From positions 1-64,000 of the forward strand of contig JASANE010018604.1 of NCBI GenBank assembly GCA_030248225.1: 64,000 bases of DNA, read 5' to 3'. A program made the position numbers and the translations under genes. The stretch comes from Trileptium ribeirensis. Lineage: Eukaryota > Nematoda > Enoplea > Enoplida > Thoracostomopsidae. Positions 44,201 to 57,639 of the stretch are shown here, one piece after another (the stretch's first letter is position 1; every line of letters begins with the position of its first letter). The notes beneath the pieces are model-generated. The model had not been told where the DNA came from. It was given only the letters and a program-made list of their open reading frames with translations, and ran no database searches.

Positions 44201-47200
44201 GAACGGCGATTACAACCATTAATTATGTACGCCGGTTTCAAACAAATTTCTAAATAGTTTAGAACTTTGAATTTAATAAATATTTCCGAAATTAGGTAGA
44301 TAGGAGGTATCGACAATGTACGAGAAATAACCTGCTTACAAATGCTAAGGCGAATTGAATATTTTCAGATAAATGCACAAAAGAAAATTCATGCTAATTT
44401 AGCATTAGGAATTATATAAACCCAAGAAATATCTTCTTGCGGATAACGTTTTTTCACATTAGGCCAATACGTCAGCCGGGATCAACGGCATATTATACTT
44501 GGATGTATAGCTTGAACAATTTTATTACAACATGTACAACTGTGGACAGATGTTAATTTTTTCTTTCTTTCATTTTCATGCAGACGAGTTAAGCTGCACA
44601 CTAGGGCATGTGTCATTATCATATATTTCTGCACCAGTTTAATAGCATGAAGGTTTTACACAGCCTCATGTTGTAGTCAAAATTAACCCTAGTTTATCTG
44701 CTTTGGTATAGAAATTCGTAGCTTCTGAACCGATATGTCTCATATTTTCACAGGATAAATAGTCATGTATGATATCTATAGCATTTTCCATACTAGTACC
44801 GCTTTCAAGTAATTGCTGTAGAAAGTTAAAAGCCCTATTCTATTTTAATCCAAAATACAGCCAATTATACAAAATTATCATGTATTGATACTACACTCCT
44901 ACCACTGACGTTAGTCATATTTTAACAGCACAAATTTTCCTATTCGGATTGTATCGGTGTAGTTGAAACAGTGCGAGTGAAGCGGTCGGAGTTTCCACTA
45001 AAAGCGTAAACAAAGGTAAAATAGCGAAAATTTTATTTATTTTTTCTCGGCTATCGTTGTCACTATTACTACGCTTCGGTTGAATGAGTTTAGGCAAATA
45101 TTTTTGCTTGACAGCAAAAGTGAGGACGATGTGTCTTTTTGTTGAACGCTAGGATCTCTGACCCTACTTTCCTAGTTAACATGGCTTAAACTGTTTATTA
45201 ACGGATCTTTTTTAAATATGGTCATGCGGCTAGTTTGTTCCGCAGCCCATATATCACGAAAGAGGCCTCACATCGCGCACCAGAATCGGCTCATTGAGAT
45301 TATTTTTTGAGATGATTCTCTGGGTCACTGTAAACCCGAAGATGTCTCGTCAACCTTTCATCTAGTTGTGTTTTTTACTACTTTCGGCTATATACGCGCT
45401 GCAAGATTCTTAATGTTTTTGTGGAAAAGTTTCTGACCATGGTTAGTCACTGTCCGCTCAAGAACACATGTTTTGGACTTGGAAGGCCCGAAAGCTGCTG
45501 TCTAAAATCTGTCTGTAGGGTTCGTCCTAGGTGATTTCAAGAAGTTCCACATGTAATTTCGGAAAGAATGTTAAGTATCCATTAGTCCAATAAGAATTGT
45601 TTTTTAATTATATTGTTAAATGCTTGTTTTGATAGTACTAAACGCATTACATATCTCTACTTGTAAGCCTCGGCGTGATAGGATAGCGATTTATAGCTCG
45701 CCAAATATTTAATGTTTGTTCCACCGACGTTTTGAACTGAAGTTCGCTGCAATTTCCTTTCCTTATTAGTAATCAGAGATTTATCCCAGAAATAAGCGCA
45801 GCTGCCTAGGTTGACATTTATTGTTCGTGTATTTTAGATTTAATAATTATTCTAACGAGGGATTCACATTTTTGTGCTTAAACCTAAACGTTCTAACAGT
45901 GATGATGGTTTGGAAATGTAAGTCACCATCCAATATAAAGACGACTATCGCACTTGGAACCAAAATACACGTACTAGATATATATGTTGTTTATTCATAT
46001 CCGATGATAGGTATCGGATATTTTTTTCGGTAAATGATCTGTACTAAAGCTCAGACTCAAGACCATGTGTTTATAAATTCAATGCTGATTGGCCATTCAA
46101 ACAATTCGCTTCGTAAAACTTAAAAAAAATTAATTAAACGGATCCGTACTCTAAGCCCATTGGCAAGATATCATAATTGCTATTCCATGCCTTTAGGTTT
46201 ATTCCCTTACCGATAGGCGTCGATTCTCTACAATCAGTGGCGATAATTCGCTACAGCTATGGTTTGTTTTTGTGCAGTATGCGTAGACTTTGTGACAATA
46301 TTTTTCTGAAAATTTGCCCTTAGGGATTGAACTTCATTCTCACCGTCATCATATCGCTGTTGTATAAATGTTCAAAAATATACAAGGGCGCAATTATGAC
46401 CAATACTGTTATAGAATGGCCATGGTATTTTACATTTTCTTTAACAACACACTCCTCCAACTAGATTTTGTCGTTCCGTGATCTGTTTTACCTATTACTA
46501 CGCATTACGTCCCATATCCAATGTTGTTAATTTTGAGGACTTATTAAGAAATTTCGCTGTAGATTTTAGATAAAGATTATAAAAAATAATCGACCTTGTT
46601 ATTGCAAAATAAACTATAAATTATAGAAGTAAAAGTTATTTTTAATCAAATAATATTTGACATCGTGATTTGTGCCTCGCTCTGATAGTTACTAAACTTT
46701 GAGGATCGTAATTTTCTAGCAGCCAAGACTAAATCGTGAATTCAGTAACTCCGTGTATTTAGCAAGATATATTGGAATTCTAAGATTTCAAAGAGGCCCG
46801 AGTGATACACCTGTCGTGTCAATTTAATAGGACTGTTGTTTGGAGTGCTTACGGCATAAATACACACTAGTAAGATTGATGACGTTTTGTTATTTTGTGA
46901 ATTTTGGAGTAAATAATAAAGTAACGTGATGATTTGCCTATTTTGCGTTCTTAGTTGCTGGGAACTACATTAGACTCTATTCCGTGATAAAAAGTTGCTC
47001 AGATTCAGTAGCCATTACGTGTTAAACGGTAAACAGAAGAATGCTGAAATGTATTTCACTTGGAATTAGGTACGCAATTTTGAATTTACAACCACTAGGT
47101 CGCCCACTCAAAATTCTTTCTGCGGTTCCGTTTTTTTGCATGCAAAAGAGGAGTTGGCTTCAGTGCCCGCCTGCCCTAATGATAATTCTCTATTGATTTG

Positions 47201-49372
47201 TGTTACTTTGTTTTGATAAATTCTCTAGGATATCTTTATGATGTAATACACATAAAACGGGGATATTAGATTATTAAGTTTGTCAGCGAGTGCCGTTATT
47301 TAAACGATACTTGAGGTTCTTCGCCTAGAGTGCATGTTGGGTGATCACATGCCATTATTGTAGTATTCAGCATTCGGTTGCACACTATCGTCGCTACACG
47401 TATGCGTACATGTATATGTATGTATATATAACATAGGCTATTTCCACTCTATCTATTAATACAGGATTTTAGAATATAAGAAAAATTGAACTGTTATTTC
47501 TTGGGGATTCGTCTCGCGGAACACATATAATTTAGGCGAAAGGTACACCATATGTTCTGGTGCTAGCTATCAAATTGTGCACATTTCATATATAATATTA
47601 GATGCTAAATACCTTAAAAGCATGCGAAAGAATGCTTTATTAAATAGTAAAGAAATTGACGCTGAATATTCAATATTTCATATTCATAAGTATATTCCAG
47701 GACCTTGTGTCTTTGTGGTTTTACCGGAAGCCTAGGAATAATTTCAAACAAATGAGGAATCACATCAAATCTAGAAGCCATTAAAAATTGCAGGTGGTGT
47801 CTATAAAGTAATTATAGGCTAACTTCCTGAATATTATTAAAAATACTTTTTGTTAGCTGTGTCAAGACCCGCATGTTTTAATCTGGTATGAGGACATAGA
47901 CGACGACGTTTATGTGACCGTGTTTCTTATATCGTGCCTTATCCCTGTGAGACGGATCAAGAACCTGTTCTTGTAGTTACAAAACGAAAAATTTTAATTT
48001 TGCTTCTCCGTTCAAAAAAATAATTGACAATTTTGTCGTCCGTCGGGTCACTAGCAACCTAATTTTTTTGTTTGTTAGGCCGAATTAGAATGCAAATAAT
48101 GCGACTATTCGAATTAACCTAAAACTAATAAAGTTGCATTCCGGTATGCACCGTGTGAGCTTGGCCAATGAAATTAACCTTGTTACAAAAAGAATGCTGT
48201 ACAAATTAACTCACATTTTGAGCTGAATCTTACGAATCAGTTTTTTATAACAATTATATTAAATTTTATATATTTCAGAAACCACATCTCACAATTTTAG
48301 TTACTCTGCTCTTTCGTGTTGACAATTCGAGGAAGGACTACCAATTTTACGATCTGGCTTTCGTATTATCCGTGACATTGTATTGGCGAATGGTTTTATT
48401 TTAATCGAGTTTACTTGGCTGGTTGAATGATTTTTGCGTTACAATTGTTATCCGTTTGCGCTATACAATAATGGCTAGGTTCAAGCAGCGCTGTAGAGCG
48501 AGTAAGTTATTTTTCGTTGTTATTAGATACTGACCGTAATCAATATTATAAATAACCGTGTGTAAAATTGTTAAGCGAGAAAACTATTAATGCAATAGAC
48601 CTGTTAAAGCAAAGATTGTAACGCCAAACAATAGAGTTTGGGTTAAGGGCTGGTGGTATTGAATACTACAAGAAAATTTTACAACTATGCGCCTTACTTA
48701 GGTGTTTTATCTGTTGCCATTCCAATAAACATGATCCTTTTTGTTTCACTCGCTTGTCAACTCTTCTCCATAACAGGATATAGCAATGACATTTTATGCT
48801 ACACCGTCTGTACTTCTGCTATATGATGTTAGTGAAGTTGCTCTGGGTGTTTTTTTATCTTAATACTATCCCTAGTAAAGGCTAATATAGATGAGTTATA
48901 GAATAACCTGGATTTATGAATAGTAGTAGAAAAATAACTGGTTCTCAACGTTTATTATTAGGTGCACCTGATTTTCCATTAGCATCTCCTTGCGTCACGT
49001 GTTCATACGAGTATCGACAAATATTAAGTATACTAATCTATAGATTATTGCGCCGGTCTATCGGTGTTATGTATTGTATGGTCGTGTTCCAGCAGGTTTA
49101 TATATGAGGTTTTAATTAAGTATGCTATGTAAGTAAAGTTATTCATTCACCTTACAAAAACTGAACTCCACAGTATATTGTTGCAGCAATGATATCAAGT
49201 TTGGAATGCGCCTACTAATATGATAACAATTATCGTTTTAAGCCTATCATTATCTGTCTTGCTATCCTTTCTGACAACGAGATTTTGTAAGTTACGGAGC
49301 GCGCCGTTCTCCAACCACAGTTGTGCATATAGATCTGTTCTTCTGTTGCAATTTGTTCCTAGTTAAAAAGTT
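41253..49372. other. 8 kb with no recognisable gene or element
   Basis: AT-rich throughout. I see no exon matching a known family, no terminal inverted repeat with target duplication and no array. A short ATGTATATGTATGTATATAT microsatellite lies near 47410. Confidence 0.45.
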
Positions 49373-49432
49373 TTGTATCTAATATTCATATGTACTCTCG
49401 TGTTGTATCTAATATTCATATGTACTCTCGTG
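49373..49432 (+). repeat. 30 bp perfect tandem duplication
   Basis: TTGTATCTAATATTCATATG and the next ten bases, twice in a row. Confidence 0.9.
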
Positions 49433-50038
49433 TGGCAATTTCGATTGATTTTTCGTATTTTAATTAACAAGGTGCCCGCAGTAGGCTTTTTGAATTCTTT
49501 TTTTTTTATTTTCCTAATATGCCAGAATTATAGTTTTACTGTACGTAACTTGCAGTTTGATTTATGTTCGAGGAGCACTGACTGTATAAATTGCGTCGAA
49601 CCTTATTTTATTTAATATTTTTTTGCATAATATTTTTTTGATGGGACCGATGTATGTTTGAAGGACTAATTAAAATGTCAAAATCTTTAATGTTTTTTTA
49701 CGTACCGTCTGTGGGTTTGTTGCTGGTTGAATAATTTCTTGGCGCAAATTGTATTAAACCGTTGTACTGAGGAACCAAATCAAATAGTAAACTTGTTGGC
49801 GTGTGGCATAAACATCTAAAATTATTTTTAGCGGCAATCTTATATTTATTAAAAATTCGAAAATTTTTCTCTTCTGCAATAACAATCGCAGCCATCAAAA
49901 GACTGAAATGTCAAATTCACAGAAATATCGTTGCGCGGTATGAGGGTGAAACCTTAATTTTTGAGCTGATGCGCAACTTCTTGTAAATTCCAAGAATTTT
50001 AAGTGCTAATCTAGGTCTAGCTAGCCTGGATTAAGGTG

Positions 50039-50046
50039 TATATAAA
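50039..50046 (+). promoter_or_regulatory. TATA box with initiator, upstream of a hairpin array
   Basis: TATATAAA, with GAGTCAGTCGCG beginning exactly 30 bases after its first T. A perfect 5' splice-site hexamer GTAAGT lies at 50096-50101. The same GAGTC-GTCG word at the same distance occurs after TATA at 56405. Together they look like a Pol II start with a short leader exon. It could also be the U3/R of an unrecognised LTR. Confidence 0.5.
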
Positions 50047-50235
50047 CTGAGATTTCTGCTTGATCAGCGAGTCAGTCGCGATCGGAGATCTCAGAGTAAG
50101 TAGTCACTTTAATTATATTTTCTTAGCTTAACAGCCGCACGGCACCTTGTTATCTAACACTGTTCTAGCTAGGCAGTAGTTACATAAAGCTAAGACTTAG
50201 CGCTGATTCCGAGTTTAAGAAAAATTTGGGGTCTA

Positions 50236-50470
50236 TTGAGAGCAGATGGGCTGCTCCGAAAATTTACTATTGAGAGCACAGGGGTGCTCCATATACTAGT
50301 GGGTCTTTGAGAGCACACGGGATGCTCCACATTTTCTTGGGCTATTAAGAGCAGACGGGCTGCTCCAAAAATTTTCTTTGAGAGCACTGGGGTGCTCCGA
50401 AAATATACTCTTCTTGAGAGCAGAGGGCTGCTTCTAAAATTTGTTCAGTTGAGAGCACAGGGGTGCTCCG
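50236..50470 (+). repeat. seven-unit hairpin array with compensatory stem changes
   Basis: Seven units of about 35 bp, each TTGAGAGCA-n-TGCTCC followed by an AT-rich linker. Stems start at 50240, 50274, 50311, 50349, 50382, 50418 and 50453. In units 1, 4 and 6 the stem is GAGCAG/CTGCTC; in 2, 5 and 7 it is GAGCAC/GTGCTC; unit 3 has five pairs. Loops are short and G-rich (ATGGG, AGGG, ACGGG, TGGG). The sixth pair flips between G-C and C-G with both sides changed together. Confidence 0.85.
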
Positions 50471-51184
50471 ATAAATTTTATTGACTAGGTTGAGCTAAGC
50501 TTAAGTTAAAGCTTAGGTCGGATCGAAGGGTCCACCTTGTAGTTCATAAAGTTTGCTCGAGCATTATATTAATTTATTATTTGGATCCTTAGATCCACCT
50601 TGTCAATTCAAACGACTCATTACTTTATTGCCGTACTATTATTTATCTTAGTAATATTAAGTTAGGTGCTTATTATACTTGTGTAGTAAGTGAAGTCCTA
50701 GGTTTCTGCGTGCTACCATTACACAAGGTCATCGTTGGAAAGTTGAAGAAATTTTATACCCATTAGGACTCGCTTCGCTACATAAATACGATATTTAACA
50801 TCTATAGGAAATGATTGTAGAGGCGGAAATAGTCATTTTGTGCCACTGAACACACTTATGAGATTTCATCATTTCCTACTGGAGTCAAAATATTTAATCA
50901 TTTATAATGTCATGCTGCAGTAAGCTCTGACAGTAGCTCGAATATAAACGTTGCGGTCGAGTCAGCATTGGTCTGCGATGGCTTAACGGCCAGTAATCTT
51001 TGTCAAGACTTTTGATGGAAGCGTGTATTTTCTTGTTTCTTTTCAGCATATGTATTCACAATGTTAATATTACTGACCTAAAAACCAACCGCCTACTGGG
51101 GCGACAACCGAAAAATTAGCGGATCGCTTTACAATGATCCAACTTTTAATAAAATATATAGATTTGTACAGCAACTTTTGAATT

Positions 51185-51400
51185 GAAGATTCTTCGATTG
51201 AAGTGCTCCAACCGATTGAAGTGCCCGACGAACGCTTGAAGTTCCCCCGATCGATTGTACGGCCACACCCCCCCGCGAACGATTGAAGTGCCCCCGAACG
51301 ATTGAAGTGGTCTCCCCCGAACAGTTCAACTGCACCGCCGAACGATTGAAGTGCCAAAGAACGTTTAAAGTTCCTTCGATCGAATGTAGTCTCTCCCGAA
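51185..51400 (-). repeat. TTCAATCGTTCGG minisatellite, array 3
   Basis: About eight units (GAACGATTGAAGTGCCCCC on the plus strand) in the same orientation as array 1, without a partner array or GC-rich module nearby. Confidence 0.85.
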
Positions 51401-53885
51401 CAATAACAATTAAAAAATAAACCTTAACTATAATTTTTTCATTAAAATACATATATTTTTTGTTATTTTTTTCGTTAAAGTACATATTTTTATACACAAC
51501 ATATTCTTCGGAAACTGCGCATATACGCCGACGTTACACTAGTAGTTTTTTATCTTTGCGCTTTTTTTCGAATGATGTTTATACGCTGTTTTTACTTTTT
51601 ATATCTCGGTAAAATTATTCCTGAATTTTACTCATTTTATACCGTAAAGGTTCTGCTTCGGCGATATATATAAACATTAGTGCTTGGACTCAGTCTGGAG
51701 CTTGGCAAGTTTTAAACAAGAAACGTCAAAATTTTGAGAAACTTAATGTGAATCTTTAATCAGCGAACCACGAGCAGTGGCTTCGGAAGGATTAATTTAA
51801 TCCACAGGGATGTGATCGGAGTGCGGACAACATTCATCGGACAAGCTAAAAAATTTATTGTCTAAATTTTTCTATTTAAATCGATAGAAAACAATATTTC
51901 AAACCAAACTATCGAAACTTCGTACATGTTTTCGACCGGTGTTTTGTTTAAATGACTATGAGGCTCGAGTCCAAAAAAGTCTTGTGCAAGATATAATAAA
52001 TTACCCAAGTGTCTACCTAAATGCTCGGTGCATCATCGTTCGAAACGTGCGGCACCTGGGAAAGCTGGCCACCCGATTTTAACGTCTCCGGCGATAAATA
52101 TTGTATTGCGTGCGCGGTGAGGATTCTTATGGGTAAACTTTCTTAATCAAAATGTTTCACCTACTGGAGCCATGCATAAGGGTTTTCGGCTAAGGCCTAG
52201 TACCCTAACCAGCCCTCATTGTGAATAATGTGGATAGCGTATGTGGAAGCTTAATATTTTGCGGCGTGCGCGGGTGGGCGGATCCTTCAGTGCAGAAAGG
52301 TGGGTGGCGGCTAGGTGGCAAGCGTTCTTACCTCCTTTGGGAATAAAACTTTAATAGACGCAAAGCGGTTTGCCGGGACACCAATAAATCATGGCGGCGC
52401 CAGTCATTGCCAATGTCGTTTATGTGTTTAATGAAATATGTATATATTATTAAAACAATGGCCTTTACTCTTTTATATAAAACTCTCTAATAAAAATAAC
52501 TTTACTATGGGACTTTATAGTTGTTACGGCGGACTATAGTAGTTACGGCGGACTATGTTTATTTTTGTGCCTGCCTGTACTATGTAATGTTTGTCACATA
52601 AATACAGGCTTTACAGTAGCGTGACATTGACTAGCGTCACAGCTGACTATGGACTATCGGGTGACACGATGCACACGCGTTATCTTGAATGTCCCATAAA
52701 GCGAGGCTGAAAAATTGTTATTTTCGAAAACGACTGAATGGATACCAGTGCAGCGCGATTCGGTACTCTATTTCATACATGTACTATTTTGCTGATATAA
52801 AATAAATGATTGTATCGTTATGTTGACATCATCACGGTTGAGCTGCTCCTTTCGAATGGACAACGGCCGATCTCATACGTTGGAGAACGCAAGGGGAATT
52901 TAATTTGATAACATCCAGGGAATCTACTTGTTCTGGGTGTGGTACCAGCTTGGAACAATCGTCTTTCTTCAGTTTAAATGTGAGGAAAAATAATTTTGTA
53001 CTCATATTTCAACATGCATGAGCACTAGGACGGATGCGTAGGTACCGGCCAGATCTTATACACCAACCATGATTCGAGTATTTCATTGAAATTTAGGCCT
53101 CTACCTGTTTTATCATTTAACATGTTTTTCACTAAGTATGTTATTTTGATTCATAGTAACCATATTTGTAGAAATAGCACGCAAATTAATATTCAAAGAA
53201 GGTGTGATTTTATTTTTGATATTTTGGTGTACGACCATAGCCGAGGGGTATTAAATGACAAAAGCTATTGCCGATGATTAGTAAGGGTCCCAAATATTGC
53301 GTTCGGGCATGGCAAAGACCAACAGGTCAGTCTTTTGGCGCTCTGTGTTATGGTGTGTATAAAGTCCAATTTTCGACCACTTGAAAACTTATTAAATTAC
53401 CTGAAAACTTCTAATTTTTGAGGCTCAATACCTTGAGCTGGTATTCAAGTCGAAATTCGGGGCCAGAATCTCCTGTGGGTTCGTATTGGACCAATAAAAC
53501 AATAAAACTCATCACTATCGAAATGGCCACATTTTTGACATAAAACTGTCGCTAGCAGACTATCTATTAGACTAGTCGTAAAAATACTATTTTTCCGATA
53601 TGGCGGCCTGCCAGTGCTAAGATATGATCTCGGCTCCAGCTGCCTACTTTTCTGCGACCTCCTGAAATTGAAACAAAGTTTAGAATCTTGTTATCAGTTA
53701 GAGCACCCGATGGTTCTGTTTTTCCTCCTCTCTGTAAACTTTATTGCAGACCAACGCAAGCTTTACGGTGTTTTTATGTTGCTAGCTGGTCCAACTGTGA
53801 GGGGATAATATTACTATTGAAGGACTTGGTATTGTCTATGCCGACCAAGGGCGGGTACCAGCTTTATTGTTTTAATGGCACGTTA
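51401..53885. other. no gene recognised
   Basis: Short repeats only (GTTACGGCGGACTATAGTA twice near 52520-52555). Weak open frames at 53086-53277 and 53614-53808 show no domain. Confidence 0.45.
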
Positions 53886-53924
53886 TGCGCCGTTCACAGA
53901 ATAATGCGTACAGCGACTGGAAAA

Positions 53925-54275
53925 TTTGTGTTACAAACGATGCGTCGTCCGTACCTTGTTACAAACGATCGATCGTCCGTATATCAGGTTATAGACGACA
54001 AAACGTCTACAAAATTTGGTTATAGACGATTCGTCGTCTATAACTAGTATTACAAGCAACGTATCGCTTGTAATATTTGCTATGGACGATCGATTGTTTA
54101 TAACGTTTGTTATAGACGACCGGTCGTTTATAACAAATGTAATAAACGACCGATCGTCCATTAAAATATTACAAGCGAAAAAATGCAAACATAATGTATA
54201 ACAAATGTAATAAACGACCGATCGTCCGTAACAAACATTGCAAGCGACGAGGTGTTTGTAATATTCGTTAACAAA
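53925..54275. repeat. left palindrome array of the fold-back element
   Basis: Units such as TTATAGACGATTCGTCGTCTATAA-type, ATTACAAGC...GCTTGTAAT and GTAATAAACGACCGATCGTCC follow each other about every 36 bp. Each is a near-perfect hairpin with centre CGATCG, ACCGGT or similar. Stem words vary between units while pairing is largely kept. The separating words are mainly AACAAATRTTA. Confidence 0.85.
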
Positions 54276-55893
54276 TTTTCAAATTTTGGGTCGAGGAACC
54301 ATTGGGGCGCCATACCCCCGTACTTCAAACCCCATAAATCCAGAACCGGAGCCTTAATCGAAAAAAGTGGCATCGGCATTTATCATTTTACTATGAAATA
54401 AAACCATCTAGAGAAAAAAATTCGAAAGTTAAGATAAAAATAACCTTGCTTCCGTGAAGGGTACTAAAATGGGGTAAAATGGGGCCAAAAACCCACATTT
54501 TAAACTCTGACCCCAGAACCATACTCCAAATCAAAAACATTCGGGGATATATATGGTAAATCTACTATGCCGGTTCGAAAGAGCCGAAAATCATGAAAAT
54601 CGGTTCAGGTGTTCTCGAGTTATGGCCGATCACACACACACAGACGGAATTTAAAAAATTTCACCCCTGCAACACACAATCTCCACTACGTTTCACTACG
54701 TTCTGATAAATGATAAAATATAGAGTATCGGTAGATAAAATATTCACAAGCAGTTCACAAGCTCACAGCATAACCAAGATGCTGGCCTCTCCGATATGAT
54801 TGCAACCTTACGGCAGCCACGAACAAATATCAATAGCGGCGATGTAGCACAAGTTTGATACAAGTGTCGACACATTAAGCACCAAGTGTATCGGTTTGAA
54901 GCAACTGCCTAATTATATGTGAATATTAATGTGTCGACCCAACGAAAGAAATAAATCAGAGTATTGGTAGTCCTGTATGGTTGCACTGCCCTCATTTGGC
55001 ATTAAAGTTTATAAAGACATAGAAACCTGAAACATTGACCGTTATAAGACATACAAATGACCATTTGTAAATGCTTGTTAGTCTTAGTAGCAGCTTTTGT
55101 GAGTGATTTTGGCGACAGCTATGGTGCTACGAGCGACGACTAACAAATGTTTTGTTTTGAAGAGACACTTTGTTGCCTTTATATTTGACTCTGAAGTGAG
55201 TAATTTCTGCATTAAAATGTAAGCAAAATGTTGAAATTTGATATATCCGAAACTTCTAAGCAACTAATATAAAATTATTTCGCGTTTTGTGTGCGTACCC
55301 ATAGTTTTTGTAGTAGCATCATCTGCTTATAAGAAAATATAGTGAGCATATACCTAGCAACATTACTATAAAGTGACGGCCATGCGGATAAAGTCATCCA
55401 TGTTACTATAAAAGTAGGCGTGTGAACACATCAACAAAATTTGACATACATAGAACGCAATGTTCAGGAATTACATACAATCACAATACAATAAAAACAC
55501 AATCTATATTGAGAACGACTCAAAACAAAACTTCTATGTGCTTGTCCCTTATTTCAAGAGGCGTTATGTACTACTCATATGGTAACACGTGTCTTAAAAA
55601 TACGCACCACTTCGGCTGTTTTCAACATATTGATTATAAAATTTTTTGCTTGGAAAAAATGTGGGTCTTTTGGCCCCATTTTACCCCATTTTGTACCCTT
55701 CACGGAAGCAAGGTTATTTTTATCTTAACTTTCGAATTCTTTCTCTAGATGGTTTTATTTCGTAGCAAAATGATAAATGCCGATGTCACTTTTTTCGATT
55801 AAGGCTCCGGTTCTGGATTTATGGGGTTTGAGGTACGGGGGTGTGGCGTCCCAATGGTTCCTCGACCCAGAATTTGAAAATTTGTTAACGAAT

Positions 55894-56250
55894 ATTACAA
55901 ACACCTCGTCGCTTGCAATGTTTGTTACGGACGATCGGTCGTTTATTACATTTGTTATAAACGATCTATCGTCCGTAACAAATATTACAAACAACGCATC
56001 GCTTGTAATATTTTTATGGACGATCGGTCGTTTATAACATTTGTTATAAACGACCGGTCGTCTATAACAAATGTTATAAACAATCGATCGTCCATAGCAA
56101 ATATTACAAGCGATGCGTTGTTTGTAATACTTGTTATAGACGACGAATCGTCTATAACCAAATTTATAGACGCCTTGTCGTCTATAACCTGATATACGGA
56201 CGATCGATCGTTTGTAACAAGGTACGGACGACGCATCGTTTGTAACACAA
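55894..56250. repeat. right palindrome array of the fold-back element
   Basis: Inverse of the left array. It includes fully paired units at 56133-56158 (stem TTATAGACGA) and 56164-56187, and units with one or two unpaired positions elsewhere. Confidence 0.85.
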
Positions 56251-56399
56251 ATTTGCCAGTCGCTGTACGCATTATTCTGTGAACGGCGCATTATTTTTGT
56301 AATGTAACTTATATATTATTTAAACGCGTATTCTGCGGCTTTTGGATTTTCAAATGTCGTATTCTGATCATTTGTGGTAAGAGGCAAAAGCACTAAACA

Positions 56400-56448
56400 G
56401 AGGGTATAAAAGCCAGGGTTCCGATGCGACGTCAGAGTCTGTCGAGCC
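56400..56448 (+). promoter_or_regulatory. 48 bp core promoter, copy 1
   Basis: GAGGGTATAAAAGCCAGGGT and onward, identical at 47 of 48 bases to 57387-57435. TATAAAA is at 56405-56411, with CAGAGTCTGTCGAG about 30 bp downstream as a likely start site. Sequences on either side of the two copies are unrelated. Confidence 0.55.
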
Positions 56449-57386
56449 TGATTTCCATACTTTTTCGTGTGTTTGTTTTTGCCGCTGTTGTTTCTTTTTC
56501 TCCTTGGCGTTGCTAATAAGATATATCTTCCTTCGACGGGCAGCAGGGAAATTCTCGCTTGCTTATCTTGGGTTTGGAATCCACATTCGACTTTGGGTTT
56601 TTTTTTTGGGGGTGAGAGCAGAACCTACCAGCAAAAGGGATGGGGGGATGGGTTGGCGCCCCGCGCGGTAGTACGCGCCCGAGGACGGTAGGAGTTTAAA
56701 AAATGAAAAATGAAAATAAAGGAAACGAACTCCCTCCCCCTGCCCTAGGCGGGCTTGGCCCCCGGCGCGGCGGAGGCAATCACCCAAGGGAACGAGTGCG
56801 CGGAAATTTTAACTATCGCCAGGCAATCTATGGTGTATTTCGGCCAAGTTTTTGTATGCCGGCCGGTAGGCCTGAGTTGAACTGTGCGTTGTATTGTAGA
56901 AATAATATCAAATAACTTTGAGAAAAGTTGTGATAATTTCGTTTAATTGAGAAACGGAAATGGTTTACGTGCTCGTCCCGCAAATCGGGAATAGGCACTC
57001 GTGAATAAATTCTGTGCTTATTTGGTTTGATTGACGTTATTGTTACTGTTATGAACCCGTCATTTTGATCGCATGTCTGCGGTGAAAATAAACTATCTGC
57101 AGTGTTCAATTTTTGCTATAAGCGGTAACCAGTAAAACAAACGAGACCATGCACGACCAGGTTTTGAACCAAACTTAAAACCTCGGCTTGAAAATCGTAC
57201 CCTACAGATTACTTCGAAAAACACGGAGGCACTTAAGACAAAGTACTGTAACATCTCTGCGCCGAGCCTCAAAATGTTTTATCAATTACGGATCAAAGGA
57301 ATCACAGAGTTAATAGAAAATTTGCTCGCCGAAATAAACAAAATGAATAATTAAGGCTCTACTACAAATTAGAGGCTCTGATATCG

Positions 57387-57435
57387 GAGGGTATAAAAGC
57401 CAGGGTTCCGATGCGACGTCAGAGTCTTTCGAGCC
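57387..57435 (+). promoter_or_regulatory. 48 bp core promoter, copy 2
   Basis: TATAAAA at 57392-57398. Downstream are a nested stem CCCGTT...AACGGG enclosing GTGCTT-GCG-AAGCAC (57435-57470), then AATAAA near 57573 and a GTTGGAAAA/TTTTCCAAC inverted repeat (57589-57630). This resembles a short transcription unit or a solo LTR R-U5, but no target duplication was found. Confidence 0.5.
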
Positions 57436-57639
57436 CCGTTTAGTGCTTGCGAAGCACCGTCGGAACGGGTGCTAATCTACGCTTTGGACACGACGAGGCA
57501 TGTGAGCGACCAGCAATATCAATCTCACTAGTGTTGAAGTGTACCAAAGCGGATGTGCTCATGGAGAAGAAATAAAAGTATTAACCGGTGTTGGAAAACG
57601 ACTGATTACGTCCGTTGTTTTTCCAACTAACACGAAATA

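Larger units (their letters stand above)
53886..56290. mobile_element. Harbinger-type fold-back element with palindrome-array arms
   Basis: Two arms of about 0.6 kb (53886-54500 and 55657-56290) are inverted copies of each other, ending TGCGCCGTTCACAGAATAAT and flanked by TTA (53883-53885, 56291-56293). Each arm carries about 11 consecutive short palindromes of the type TTATAGACGA-n4-TCGTCTATAA at about 36 bp spacing. Conserved unique sequence follows (GGTACGGGGGTGTGGCG region, AATGGGGTAAAATGGGGCC). The 1.15 kb centre has no gene; near 54590 it has the phrase ATCATGAAAATCGGTTCAG common in animal repeats. Arms are close to, but not completely, identical. Confidence 0.85.

Noticed and set aside
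45270..45550. Possible decayed coding sequence on the plus strand
   Set aside because: A partly protein-like translation but with several stops and no family resemblance.
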